Shown: in pieces, positions 10,269 through 22,193 of the stretch
Numbering within the stretch: position 1 is the stretch's first letter
Layout of the letters: each line of letters starts with the position of its first letter
Assembly: GCF_030408355.1 (NCBI RefSeq)
Contig: NZ_CP046606.1
Span: 434,001-498,000, forward strand
Reading direction: 5' to 3'
Length of the DNA: 64,000 nucleotides
Source: Corynebacterium afermentans subsp. afermentans
GTDB taxonomy: Bacteria > Actinomycetota > Actinomycetes > Mycobacteriales > Mycobacteriaceae
Made by a program: the position numbers and the translations under genes
The notes under the pieces: generated by a model
Databases searched by the model: none
Told to the model about the DNA's origin: nothing
What the model saw: only the letters and a program-made list of their open reading frames with translations

Positions 10269-10580
10269 TTACTTGGCGGAAGCCGCGGCGACCTTCATGC
10301 CGCCGGCGGTGCCGCGCAGGATGGCGGAGCGCTCAGATTCGCTCATGCCGCCCCAGATGCCGTACGGTTCGGCTACGCGCAGCGCGTGCTCGCGGCACTG
10401 GGTAAGCACCGGGCACTCGAAGCAGATGGCCTTGGCGCGGTTTTCACGCTGCGTGCGCGCCCGGCCGCGCTCCCCGTCGGGGTGGTAGAAGATCTCGGAG
10501 GCCTCCCCCCGGCACTTGCTGTGTAGCTGCCAATCCCAGAAGTCGGCGTTGGGTCCGGGAAGCTGGTGCGGCAAAGACAT
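10269..10580 (-). CDS. whcB: WhiB-family iron-sulfur regulator (WhcB/WhiB3 position)
   Basis: A small transcription factor carrying a [4Fe-4S] cluster that usually binds the sigma factor and senses redox state. The 103-residue product has the four cluster Cys at 23, 53, 56 and 62 (spacing CxxCx5C at the end), the turn GIWGGMSESER and a basic C-terminal tail. ATG at 10580 is chosen because AAGGAG lies upstream. The groEL1-whiB-sigD neighbourhood matches whcB of C. glutamicum and whiB3 of mycobacteria. Confidence 0.9.
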   Translation of the reverse strand: MSLPHQLPGPNADFWDWQLHSKCRGEASEIFYHPDGERGRARTQRENRAKAICFECPVLTQCREHALRVAEPYGIWGGMSESERSAILRGTAGGMKVAAASAK

Positions 10581-11232
10581 AATCGGGAGTGCTCCTTTGT
10601 GGAAGTACCTCAAACGTGAAACCGGCTACGAGTGTGGACTGTTTTGGTTAACGTTTGGTGTCGCTGCGGTTACGGTCTGCTGTCGCCTAGTCGAACCGCG
10701 TGGAAATACCCGTGTCTTACTGCGCCAACGCAGCTGGTTACAGGCAGGTGAATTCCTGGCAAAAGGTCGGTAGCGCGAATGCTAAGGCAAGTGCGTTTAT
10801 TATGAACGGGTTACGCGAAACTGGTGCAAGCTGACAGACGAGGGAAGGAGATGCGTGTGGCTGCAGGCGATGAAGACGCAGAACTCGCTGGCCTGGTTCC
10901 CGCCGCTGCGCAGGGCGACAGGCGGGCGCTGCAGCGCATCATCTCCATCATCCACCCGCGAGTGCTGCGCTACGCCAGGGCGCGCATCGGGGGCGGGCGG
11001 ATGCCTACCCCCGAAGATGTCGCCCAGGAAATCTGCCTGGCGGTAGCGACGAGCATCGACCGCTACAACGACACCGGGCGGCCGTTCATGGCGTTCGTGT
11101 ACGGCATCGCGTTTAACAAGGTTGCGGACGCGCACCGTGCGATGGCGCGCGACAAGCTCAGCCCGGTGGAGGAGGTCCCCGACACCGAAGTGGCGACAAT
11201 CACTCCCGAGGACGCGGCGATGGTGTCGGTGG

Positions 11233-11240
11233 GGAGTAAC
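11233..11240 (+). repeat. Target-site duplication, left copy
   Basis: GGAGTAAC immediately left of the element; the identical octamer follows the right end at 12627-12634. Confidence 0.95.
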
Positions 11241-12626
11241 GGGTTAAACGACAAAAAGTGTGTCTGATTCAGCGTGTCGTGGGGGTTAGATTTGGCCTTT
11301 TTGGATGCCGATTGAGTGTGTGTAGTTGGTGTCGATAGCGTTGTCGTAGAGGGCTGGTCGTCCGGTTTCGTGGTCGGCTTCGTTCTCGTTTCGGGTCAGG
11401 GTGGATACTTTGGCGAGTTGGCCCTGGCCCCAGTCGGACTGACTGGCGATTCGTACTGGATCGTCAGGCAGTTCCGTTTTCAAATAGAGCCACCAATCCA
11501 GCATGCGGCGTTGTCGTTCACCTGATCTGCCGCGGTGTGTTCTGGCGAGCAGTTTGAGCTGGGCGTTGATGCCGCCTTCCAGGCTGTTGGTGGTGGATTT
11601 GATCCACTCTGGTTGAAGTACTGCTTTTGGCGGGTTGAGGTAGACAAACAGCATCTCGGACCGCCAAAGATGGTTGAGGCTGTTGTATGCCTTGCGCACG
11701 TTGTGATGCGTCCACACGCGGGTCCATGCACCGGTTTTGGGATCTTTGACCAGGGTTTTCTCGTCCATCCATGACCGGTAGAGCGTGGAGAACTCGTGCA
11801 GCTGCGCACCCCATGCAGCGGCTTCATCCAGCGTGGTGATCCGGGTCAGCTTCAGCGCAAGTCGGTAGATGGTGCGCCCGGCATCGGTGCGTGGGTTACT
11901 GGTGGTGTAGCGGCGTACCACGCGTTGGGCGTGGACGAGGCAGCGTTGAATTTTCGTAGTCGGCCAGCACTTTTTGATCGCGCTGTATGCGCCTTGGCCG
12001 CCGTCGATGACGGCGATGAGTGGGGCTTCGATGCGCTCAAGCAGCAGTTGGTAGTCGCGGGTGGTTTCGTGTTTGCACCAGTGCCAGGCAATCACGTGGT
12101 CGATCGTCGCCGCGACGATCAAGCAGCCGCCAGCGGTGTAGGTGCCGTCAAGGAAGATCTGGTCGTAGACCCGCTTGTCGTGGCCGGCGGTGGGGTCAGG
12201 CACATCAACGAACCAGAACGGTTCGAATCGACGTTGCATCGTGCGCGGTGAGCACCCCACACGGCGGGCAACGGTATCGAGGCTGGCGCCGGTGGTGAGG
12301 TGGTCGATGAAGACGGTGAACGCCGCCGCGTTGGTGATGTCGCTTCTGCGTTTCACGCTGGAGGCGCCGCATCGTTTGCAGCGCCACCTGGTGGTGCCTT
12401 TGCTAGTGGTGCCGTTTCGTTTCATTTCTCCGCCGCAGTGGCAGCGTGGTTGGTTCTTTGACATTGCGACACCACACCACGCCGCACATAGCACATCACG
12501 GCAGCCACACCGAGGATTGAACGCTCGAGACCTAAATATATGCCCCCGAAGCATATATTTCCCTGAAACCTACAGGTCAAACCCTGAAAATCGTCGATTC
12601 CAGACACACTTTTTGTCGTTTAACCC
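11241..12626 (-). mobile_element. IS1249-type insertion sequence (IS256 group), complete
   Basis: The element is 1386 bp with perfect 26-bp terminal inverted repeats at 11241-11266 and 12601-12626 (outer bases GGGTTAAACGACAAAAAGTG). It is flanked by the 8-bp duplication GGAGTAAC and holds a single intact transposase on the minus strand. Perfect ends and perfect duplication indicate recent insertion. From established knowledge, IS1249 flanks the erythromycin-resistance transposon Tn5432 of Corynebacterium. Confidence 0.95.
11286..12464 (-). CDS. IS1249-family DDE transposase
   Basis: A 392-residue transposase from ATG at 12464 (MSKNQPRCHCGG). An N-terminal zinc-ribbon of CxC...CKRC form is followed by a helix-turn-helix (TVARRVGCSPRTMQRR). 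The DDE core has Asp in IFLDGTYTAGG, Asp in IAVIDGGQGAYSA with the downstream CLVHAQRVV, and Glu in TTNSLEGGINAQL. The frame is uninterrupted, so it is probably active. An in-frame upstream extension to 12554 lacks support. It is transcribed against sigD. Confidence 0.93.
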   Translation of the reverse strand: MSKNQPRCHCGGEMKRNGTTSKGTTRWRCKRCGASSVKRRSDITNAAAFTVFIDHLTTGASLDTVARRVGCSPRTMQRRFEPFWFVDVPDPTAGHDKRVYDQIFLDGTYTAGGCLIVAATIDHVIAWHWCKHETTRDYQLLLERIEAPLIAVIDGGQGAYSAIKKCWPTTKIQRCLVHAQRVVRRYTTSNPRTDAGRTIYRLALKLTRITTLDEAAAWGAQLHEFSTLYRSWMDEKTLVKDPKTGAWTRVWTHHNVRKAYNSLNHLWRSEMLFVYLNPPKAVLQPEWIKSTTNSLEGGINAQLKLLARTHRGRSGERQRRMLDWWLYLKTELPDDPVRIASQSDWGQGQLAKVSTLTRNENEADHETGRPALYDNAIDTNYTHSIGIQKGQI

Positions 12627-12634
12627 GGAGTAAC
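12627..12634 (+). repeat. Target-site duplication, right copy
   Basis: GGAGTAAC immediately right of the element, identical to 11233-11240. Confidence 0.95.
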
Positions 12635-12822
12635 GCTGTGAGGGCTTTGCTCGATTCACTTAATGAGAAGGCCCGCGACATCGTGATTCTGCGAGTGTTT
12701 GTGGGTCTGTCCGCGGAGGAGACGGCTGAAGTTATGGGAAGCACGCCAGGTGCAGTGCGTGTTGCCCAGCACCGTGCGCTGTCCAAACTGCGGAAGCAAC
12801 TGGATGGAAGGCAAGCGGAGTT

Positions 12823-13769
12823 ATGACACGTCAGGACGATCACATGGAGGAGTTCGCGCGCAGCGACGCGTTCTTTGACGCGCTCATGCTTGGCGACGAT
12901 CCTTCGGCTGGCACCGACCCCCTCGCCGCCGCTCTGTTGGATTTGAAGGCTGATGTTGACCGCCCGATGCCGCCGGCGCCGCAGCTGTTCACCGAAAATA
13001 CTCAGCCCTCTGGCAGCGTTGCCTCGTTGGAGGAAAAGCGCGCGGAGAAGGCGAAGCGCCGCGTCAGCCCTTGGCTGTCCGGCTTGATCGGCGCGGCTGC
13101 TGCGACCGTGGTGTGCGTCGGCACCGGTGCCGTCCTGTTCGAAAGCGACACTACCGACGAGGACACCACCGTGGTGGAGCTTGCCACCACCCTCGACGAG
13201 CTTGAGGTGGCGAGCGAAAGCGGTGACGCTGCCGCCGCCCGCGACCTGCTGGAGCAGGCGCGGGATCTGGTGGCGACTATCCAGGAGCGCGAACGCCACG
13301 CAGCCAGGGACGGCGCGTCCGCGACGGTGACGGAGACAAAGACGGTCACGGAAGCGGCCACGGAGGCGTCCACGGTGCCGCCGGAAGGCGCTTCCTCCGA
13401 GCGCCCGGCTTCGGAACAGGTCCCCGCACCGCCGGTGCAGCAGCCGACCCAGGCGCCGCAGGATCCCGCGCAGCGCGGCCCTGGGGCGGGAAATGGCGCC
13501 GGCACAGGCCATGGGAGGCCCACGCAGTCCACCCAGCCGACATCGTCGAGCCCGCAGCCGAGCACGACCGCCGGCAGCGCGGCACCGTCGCAGGGGCAGG
13601 ACGCGGCCAGCGAATCGCCGTCGTCGGAAGCGGGTGCGGAGCAGGAGAGCCCGTCGCTGCGAGTCAACGACCCGGCAACGATGGTCAGCTCGCCGGCCGA
13701 CTTTGGCGCGGGTGTCTCCGGCGGCGCAGAGGGCGGCCCGGTCGTCCACCCGGGCGCCGGCAGCAGCTC

Positions 13770-13773
<4 letters not shown>
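12823..13773 (+). CDS. rsdA: Anti-sigma-D factor RsdA
   Basis: The membrane-anchored inhibitor of SigD. The N-terminal domain (residues about 1-85, with FARSDAFFDALMLGDD) binds the sigma factor; one transmembrane helix follows (WLSGLIGAAAATVVCVGTGAVLF). The remainder is an extracytoplasmic region rich in Ala, Pro, Ser and Thr with a helical part (ARDLLEQARDLVATIQ). The start overlaps the sigD stop, the usual sigma/anti-sigma coupling. The frame is intact although sigD is broken. Its 3' end overlaps the convergent DUF5319 gene by four bases. Confidence 0.85.
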
Positions 13774-15800
<2,027 letters not shown>

Positions 15801-15809
15801 GGGATATTC

Positions 15810-16964
15810 ATGCGCGACTACGTGGAAATCGGCCTCGGCCGCGAGGCCCGCAGGGCGTACGACTTGGGCGACCTTTCAATCGTGCCGAAGCGCCGCACCC
15901 GTTCTTCGAAGGACGTGGACACGAGCTGGAACATCGACGCCTACACCTTCGATATCCCGCTTGTTTCTCACCCGACGGACGCGCTGGCCAGCCCCGAGTT
16001 CATCATCGAGATGGGCAAGCAGGGCGGCCTCGGCGTGATCGACGCCGAGGGGCTTTGGGGCCGCCATGCCGACCTCGAGGGCGCGGTGAAGAAGGTCGTG
16101 GACTCGTGCGAGGACGCCTGGGGTATCGACTCGGAAGAGAAGTACCAGGAGTACATGGACTCGGAGGAGCGCTCCGTTCGCACGCTGCAGGAGCTGCACG
16201 CAGCGGAGCGTGATACCGATTTGCTCACTGAGCGCATCGCCCAGGTGCGCGACTCCGGGGTCACAGTGGCGGTGCGCGTGAGCCCACAGAACGCGCGCGA
16301 ACTGGCACCGGTGGTCATCGCGGCAGGTGCGGAGATTCTGTTCATCCAGGGTTCTATCGTCTCCGCCGAGCACGTGCAGCAGGGCGGCGAACCGCTCGAC
16401 CTTAAGGAGTTCGTCGGCTCGTTGGACGTGCCGGTGGTCGCGGGCGGCGTGTTCGACTACTCCACGGCAACACACCTGATGCGCTCCGGAGTGGCCGGCG
16501 TGATTGTGGGCTCCGGCGACGCCAACACGGTGGTCAACGTCCCCATGGCGACGGCGATCGCCGACGTGGCGGCAGCGCGCCGCGACTACCTGGATGAGAC
16601 CGGTGGGCGCTACGTGCACGTGCTGGCGGACACCTCCCTGTGGGAGCCCGGCGCTGTTGCCCTTGCTATCGCGTGCGGGGCAGATGCAGTTATGCTCGGC
16701 CGAAATTTGGTGCAGGCGTCCGAGGCTGCGGCGAACGGGGTGTACTGGGAGGCGCAGACGGCGCACCCGCGCTTTCCCCGTGGTGGCGTGAGCAAGCATG
16801 CGGTATCGGGCAAGCGTGTGCCGTTGGAGACGGTTCTGTTCGGGCCGTCGAGCGATCCATACGGCCGTCTGAACATCGTCGGAGGTCTCAAGAGAATCAT
16901 GGCCAAGTGTGGTTATACTGATGTGAAAGCTTTTCAGAAAGCAGATCTGGCAATCCGTAATTAA
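15810..16964 (+). CDS. guaB3: GuaB3-family IMP dehydrogenase-related protein
   Basis: A 384-residue paralogue of IMP dehydrogenase lacking CBS domains and the GSICTT catalytic loop. It has the actinobacterial GuaB3 start (VEIGLGREARRAYDLGDLSIVP) and barrel motifs AGGVFDYSTA and AIACGADAVMLGRNL. GuaB3 proteins have been linked to GMP reductase-like or altered IMPDH chemistry, so the reaction here is uncertain. It is cotranscribed with guaB by spacing, and the PAS gene follows 9 bp after its stop. Confidence 0.93.
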   Translation: MRDYVEIGLGREARRAYDLGDLSIVPKRRTRSSKDVDTSWNIDAYTFDIPLVSHPTDALASPEFIIEMGKQGGLGVIDAEGLWGRHADLEGAVKKVVDSCEDAWGIDSEEKYQEYMDSEERSVRTLQELHAAERDTDLLTERIAQVRDSGVTVAVRVSPQNARELAPVVIAAGAEILFIQGSIVSAEHVQQGGEPLDLKEFVGSLDVPVVAGGVFDYSTATHLMRSGVAGVIVGSGDANTVVNVPMATAIADVAAARRDYLDETGGRYVHVLADTSLWEPGAVALAIACGADAVMLGRNLVQASEAAANGVYWEAQTAHPRFPRGGVSKHAVSGKRVPLETVLFGPSSDPYGRLNIVGGLKRIMAKCGYTDVKAFQKADLAIRN

Positions 16965-16972
16965 GAAATTGG

Positions 16973-18277
16973 ATGAGTACGCCCATGTCTAGCCGTGTAA
17001 CCCTTCTTCGCGACGCACCAGAGGGTGCCTCCCATGAAGTGGATGTCAACGACATCTTTTTCTCGGTCACCGACGCGAAGGGTGTGATGACGCATGTCAA
17101 CAATGTGTTCATCAAGTACGCCCAGTACAGCGCGGACGAGATGATTGGCAAGCCACACAACCTCATCCGCCACGACGAGATGCCGGGTGCCGCCTTCAAG
17201 CTCATGTGGGACACCATCGAGGATGGCCGCCCCTTTGCCGCATACGTGCGCAACCGTGCCAAGAGCGGCTCGGCTTACGACGTGCTCGCCACCGTCACCC
17301 CGCTGCCCAACGGCGGTTACCTCTCCGTGCGCACCCGTCCGATGACGGAGCGCTTCGAGGCCGCGGGTCAGCTCTACCAGGAGGCGAACCTGGTGGAGCA
17401 CGAGGCGAAGGCCAACGGTGTGGGCCGCCGTGAGCGCGCCGTCATGGGTGCGGAGAAGATCGGCGAGCTGCTGCCGGACTACGACGCGTTTATCCAGGCC
17501 GCCCTGCCGGCCGAGGTGCAGGCGCTTGAGGACGCCGGGTTTACTCTGCCGGAGGGCTCGGGTGACATTTACGACGCGGCCCGCGCCCTGTACGCCGAGT
17601 TAGACCAATTCATGTCCGTCCAGACCGCCATTCAGGACGCAGCCGACGAGCTGCGTAAGGCGTCCGCCACCCTGGTGGAGGAAAACGCCGTCACCAACAA
17701 CGTGAAGGCGGAGATGGAAAACGTGGTCACCGAGGGGGCCTCGCGCACCCTGCTGCTCGCGCCGCTGCAGGTGTGGGCGACCATGCGCGGGATCATCGAC
17801 GAGAACGCCGCCACCCTGGAAGAGGTGGCCGAGGAGCTGTACGCGAAGACCGCAAACGCGCGCATGGCGATTGCGCTGGCGCGTCTGCACACCGCACAGA
17901 CTGCGCAGTTCTCCACTGAGTCCGGCGCGGATGAATCTATGCGCCTGCTTGTGGACGCGCTCGAGGTTGACGTTCGGGAGATGGACGACGCGGTGTTCCT
18001 GCACTCGTCCTTCCGCCGCCGCGTGGAGCTGAAGGTCAACTCCATTTCTGAGCTGACCAAGATTCCGTTGGAGATGATCCGCCGCTGGTCCCAGAACACC
18101 AACGAGTCCACCATGGACGCTGAAGTGATGCCGCTGGTGGAGCAAGTCAACAACGCTATGGCCGCCGCCGATAATTCAATCGTTCAGCTGCAGCAGGCCG
18201 CCGATAAGCTTGCCCAGGCACCGTCCACGGACGAGGTCCGCGCCGCCCTGGAGCGCCTTAGCTCGGCTGTCCAGTAA
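16973..18277 (+). CDS. Aer-type PAS domain protein with helical C-terminus
   Basis: A 434-residue protein. Residues about 15-125 form a PAS domain closely resembling the FAD-binding PAS of aerotaxis receptors: [31 protein letters not shown] and the [15 protein letters not shown] block. The rest is almost entirely alpha-helical with heptad-like Ala/Glu stretches. I see no HAMP, MCP, kinase, GGDEF or DNA-binding domain and no membrane helix. It sits 9 bp after guaB3 and about 120 bp before guaA. A cytosolic redox sensor acting by protein contact is my inference. Confidence 0.8.
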   Translation: MSTPMSSRVTLLRDAPEGASHEVDVNDIFFSVTDAKGVMTHVNNVFIKYAQYSADEMIGKPHNLIRHDEMPGAAFKLMWDTIEDGRPFAAYVRNRAKSGSAYDVLATVTPLPNGGYLSVRTRPMTERFEAAGQLYQEANLVEHEAKANGVGRRERAVMGAEKIGELLPDYDAFIQAALPAEVQALEDAGFTLPEGSGDIYDAARALYAELDQFMSVQTAIQDAADELRKASATLVEENAVTNNVKAEMENVVTEGASRTLLLAPLQVWATMRGIIDENAATLEEVAEELYAKTANARMAIALARLHTAQTAQFSTESGADESMRLLVDALEVDVREMDDAVFLHSSFRRRVELKVNSISELTKIPLEMIRRWSQNTNESTMDAEVMPLVEQVNNAMAAADNSIVQLQQAADKLAQAPSTDEVRAALERLSSAVQ

Positions 18278-18395
18278 CGCGTTCTACGCCCCGCCGAACC
18301 AGCCTTCTTCGTCGCCCGCGCTGGTGCTGGTTGTTCAGGGGTTTTCCTGGACGCCGCACAGGCAGTTGGGTCTCGCGCGGGATCGACTACGATCT

Positions 18396-19955
<1,560 letters not shown>

Positions 19956-19977
19956 GCCAGTCACCTACGCCCGCGTC

Positions 19978-20898
19978 TTAGCCGGCGTAGTACGCGGACA
20001 CGGACCCGACGCGCTGTGTCACGTTGATCGTGAGCAGCGCGCTGTCCTTGTCCGCGTTTTGCGTTTCTTCGGGGCAGGCGGTCTCGCCGATGGTGACTTG
20101 GCAGTTCACATCGACGGGGACGTTGTTGGGCAGGATGATGTCGGTGCGGCCAATGGGGTTTTCGAGGGTGATCGTTCTCGGCTCGCTCAGCGGCTCGAGA
20201 TCGGTGAGGTCGAGGTAGGTGTCGCCGACGAAGCCGTTAGGCCGCTTGATGTCCGACAGTGCGGCCTCGTATTCCACGGTGATGTGCGCGCTGCCGAACC
20301 TGCTGTAGTTGCCGAGCCGCACTTCGCTGACGACCCCCAGCGCGAACATCGTCGCCGCTGTGAGCACGACCGTGACGGGGATCCAGAGCCATAGCGGGCG
20401 CATCGTGGCCGTCGCCGGACGCTCCGGCTCAGGCGGGTGCCATCGGTCCGAACCGGGTGCCAGTTCCGCGGGCGGCTCCGGCTGGTGCCGGTGGGCGAAG
20501 TACCACCCAGCCCCGAAGAGCGCGAACGTCACCAGCACTACACGCAGGTCGCCGTTGGAGGCAGTAGGGAAGAAGAGGAACAGCCCCAACAGTAGGAGCC
20601 AGCCGGTGTCGCGGTCCTTCTTTTCTGCCTTGGTCAGCTGCTCTTTCGGAGTGATGATCGCAGACCACGGGCTGCGGGTGAGCCCGAAGCGGGGCATGTT
20701 GATCCAGCACAGCAGGTAGAGGAAGACACCGCCGCCGAAGGCGAGCGACAACACAACGAACACAACGCGGATGAACGTCGGGTCGATTTGGTAGCGCGCA
20801 CCGATGCCTTCGCACACGCCGCCGAGGACGGACTTGCCGCCCTGGTCATCCGGGATGCGGGGCGGGCGGGTTGACCACATCTGCGAAAACGTGCTCAT
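19978..20898 (-). CDS. PspC-domain membrane protein, EsrI paralogue
   Basis: A 306-residue protein with an N-terminal PspC domain (DDQGGKSVLGGVCEGIGARYQIDP, then FGGGVFLYLLCWINMP). Two or three further membrane segments and an extracytoplasmic C-terminal domain follow (AHITVEYEAAL ... ITLENPIGRTDIILPNNVPV), resembling the LiaF-type toastrack fold. It is a close paralogue of the esrI-like gene at 21034-22095. Its stop lies 22 bp past the guaA stop. I infer a duplicated inhibitor of the adjacent two-component system that has lost its own kinase and regulator neighbours. Confidence 0.82.
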   Translation of the reverse strand: MSTFSQMWSTRPPRIPDDQGGKSVLGGVCEGIGARYQIDPTFIRVVFVVLSLAFGGGVFLYLLCWINMPRFGLTRSPWSAIITPKEQLTKAEKKDRDTGWLLLLGLFLFFPTASNGDLRVVLVTFALFGAGWYFAHRHQPEPPAELAPGSDRWHPPEPERPATATMRPLWLWIPVTVVLTAATMFALGVVSEVRLGNYSRFGSAHITVEYEAALSDIKRPNGFVGDTYLDLTDLEPLSEPRTITLENPIGRTDIILPNNVPVDVNCQVTIGETACPEETQNADKDSALLTINVTQRVGSVSAYYAG

Positions 20899-20918
20899 GT
20901 GGCCGACATTGTACGTAT

Positions 20919-21017
20919 CTAGAGCACGCCTGCCTGGGTGAGCAGCGAACGCGCCGTCTTGTCGGTCTCCTGCGGCATCAGCGGGTCGGTGCCGGGCATG
21001 GGGGAGATGGTGGTTTC
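20919..21017 (-). pseudogene. Fossil 3' end of the flavoprotein gene at 23949
   Basis: About 99 bp nearly identical to 23949-24048, the last ~32 codons of the FAD/NAD(P)-binding gene. It encodes PMPGTDPLMPQETDKTARSL and the terminal AGVL, followed by the stop. It has no upstream coding part. It is joined at about 21018 to a copy of the guaA 3' end (CGAGTGGGAGTAAGTCAC), so it marks the junction of an old tandem duplication. Confidence 0.85.
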
Positions 21018-21033
21018 CTCGAGTGGGAGTAAG

Positions 21034-22095
21034 TCACTCCGCGTAGTACGCGGACACGGACCCGACGCGCTGGGTCACATTGATCGTGAGCAGTGCGCTG
21101 TCCGCGTCCGCGTTTTGCGTTTCTTTGGGGCAGGCGGTTTCGCCGATGGTGACCTCGCAGTTGACGTCGACCGGAATGTTGGCCGGCAAGATGATGTCGG
21201 TGCTGCCGATGTTGTTCGCGATGTTGACCGTTTTCGGCTCACTCAGCGGTTCGAGCTCGGTGAAGTCGATGTAGGACTCGCCAATGAAACCGCTGGTTCC
21301 CGTTTGCTCTGGTAGCGCGTCGACATCATGAACGGTGATGTGCGCGCTCCCGAACAGGCTGTATTTGCCACGCTGAACTTCGCTGGTGACCCCCAACGTA
21401 AATATCGTCGCCGCTGTCAGTAGCGTGACGGGGATCCAGATCCAGTTGCGTTTTTTCGGCTGCGTTGGTGCTGCCTCAGCCGGATCCGGCAGGTGCCACA
21501 GGCCAGGGGCCGCACCGAGCGGGTCCCACGCAGGTGCCTGATACCCGGGGTGCTCGTACCCCTCAGGCACGGTCAGGTGGGAGGTGTCCACCGTGGGGCC
21601 ATTGCTCGTCGACGTTTCCTCCGGCCCGCCCGCCAGCAGCCCTGCCGGGGGCTCTGGCTGCCGCTGGTGGGCGAGGTACCACCCAGCCGCGAAGAGCACG
21701 AAAGTGACAAGCACTGCTCGCAGGTCGCCTGTTGAGGCCAGCGGGAAGAAGAGGAACAGTCCCAGCAGCAGGAGCCAGGCGGTGTCGCGGTCTTTCTTTT
21801 CTGCCTTGGTCAGCTGCTCTTTTGGGGTGATGATTGTGGACCACGGGCTGCGGGTGAGCCCGAAGCGGGGCATGTTGATCCAGCACAGCAGGTAGAGGAA
21901 GACACCGCCGCCGAAGGCGAGCGACAATGCCACGAACAGGACGCGGATGAACGTTGGGTCGATTTGGTAGCGTGCGCCGATGCCTTCGCAGACGCCGCCG
22001 ATGACGGCTTTGCCGCCCTGGTCGTCCGGGATGCGGGGCGGGCGGGTGTCCCACATGCGTTTCAGCGTGTTTGTTTCCATGTTTTTCATTGTCAT
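21034..22095 (-). CDS. esrI: EsrI-like PspC-domain inhibitor of envelope stress system
   Basis: 353 residues from ATG at 22095 (MTMKNMETNTLKRMW); an in-frame ATG at 22170 gives 25 more residues but runs through the divergent promoter. The PspC domain (GGVCEGIGARYQIDPTFIRV, GGGVFLYLLCWINMP) is followed by membrane helices, a Pro/Gly-rich linker absent from the shorter paralogue, and a LiaF-like C-terminal domain (SEPKTVNIANNIGSTDIIL). It is divergent from the PspC-kinase and regulator genes, as in the EsrISR envelope-stress system near guaA in C. glutamicum, where EsrI is inhibitory. Confidence 0.8.
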   Translation of the reverse strand: MTMKNMETNTLKRMWDTRPPRIPDDQGGKAVIGGVCEGIGARYQIDPTFIRVLFVALSLAFGGGVFLYLLCWINMPRFGLTRSPWSTIITPKEQLTKAEKKDRDTAWLLLLGLFLFFPLASTGDLRAVLVTFVLFAAGWYLAHQRQPEPPAGLLAGGPEETSTSNGPTVDTSHLTVPEGYEHPGYQAPAWDPLGAAPGLWHLPDPAEAAPTQPKKRNWIWIPVTLLTAATIFTLGVTSEVQRGKYSLFGSAHITVHDVDALPEQTGTSGFIGESYIDFTELEPLSEPKTVNIANNIGSTDIILPANIPVDVNCEVTIGETACPKETQNADADSALLTINVTQRVGSVSAYYAE

Positions 22096-22141
22096 GTGGC
22101 GGCCGGCGAAACGGTATCGGGAAAGACCCTGGTTTTTCTTT

Positions 22142-22157
22142 TCAGGGTTGTCCCTGA
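22142..22157. promoter_or_regulatory. Perfect inverted repeat between esrI and esrS, candidate EsrR site
   Basis: TCAGGGTTGTCCCTGA is a perfect palindrome with 6-bp arms and a TTGT spacer in the divergent intergenic region. A further ACCCTG at 22126 pairs with CAGGGT. Placement fits autoregulation by the LuxR-type response regulator; binding is inferred. Confidence 0.5.
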
Positions 22158-22193
22158 TGTGCCCGGGCACCTGACCGTGCCACGATGGAAAGC

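Larger units (their letters stand above)
10857..12826 (+). pseudogene. sigD: ECF sigma factor SigD, interrupted by an IS1249-type element
   Basis: The 5' part (10857-11240) encodes region 2 (RVLRYARARIGGG..., PTPEDVAQEICLAVA); the 3' part (12635-12826) encodes region 4 (LNEKARDIVILRVFVGLSAEETAEV). Removing the element and one 8-bp target copy rejoins them in frame to about 191 residues. As it stands, translation runs eight codons into the element (GLNDKKCV) and stops at 11267, leaving only region 2. GTG at 10857 is preferred because GGAAGGAG lies six bases upstream, whereas the ATG at 10851 directly abuts it. The 3' end overlaps rsdA (ATGA). In C. glutamicum SigD controls mycomembrane genes, so that regulon is probably silent here. 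Confidence 0.93.

Noticed and set aside
11286..12464. Composite transposon carrying resistance genes, as in Tn5432
   Set aside because: Only one copy of the element is present in the window, with its own target duplication and no passenger gene.
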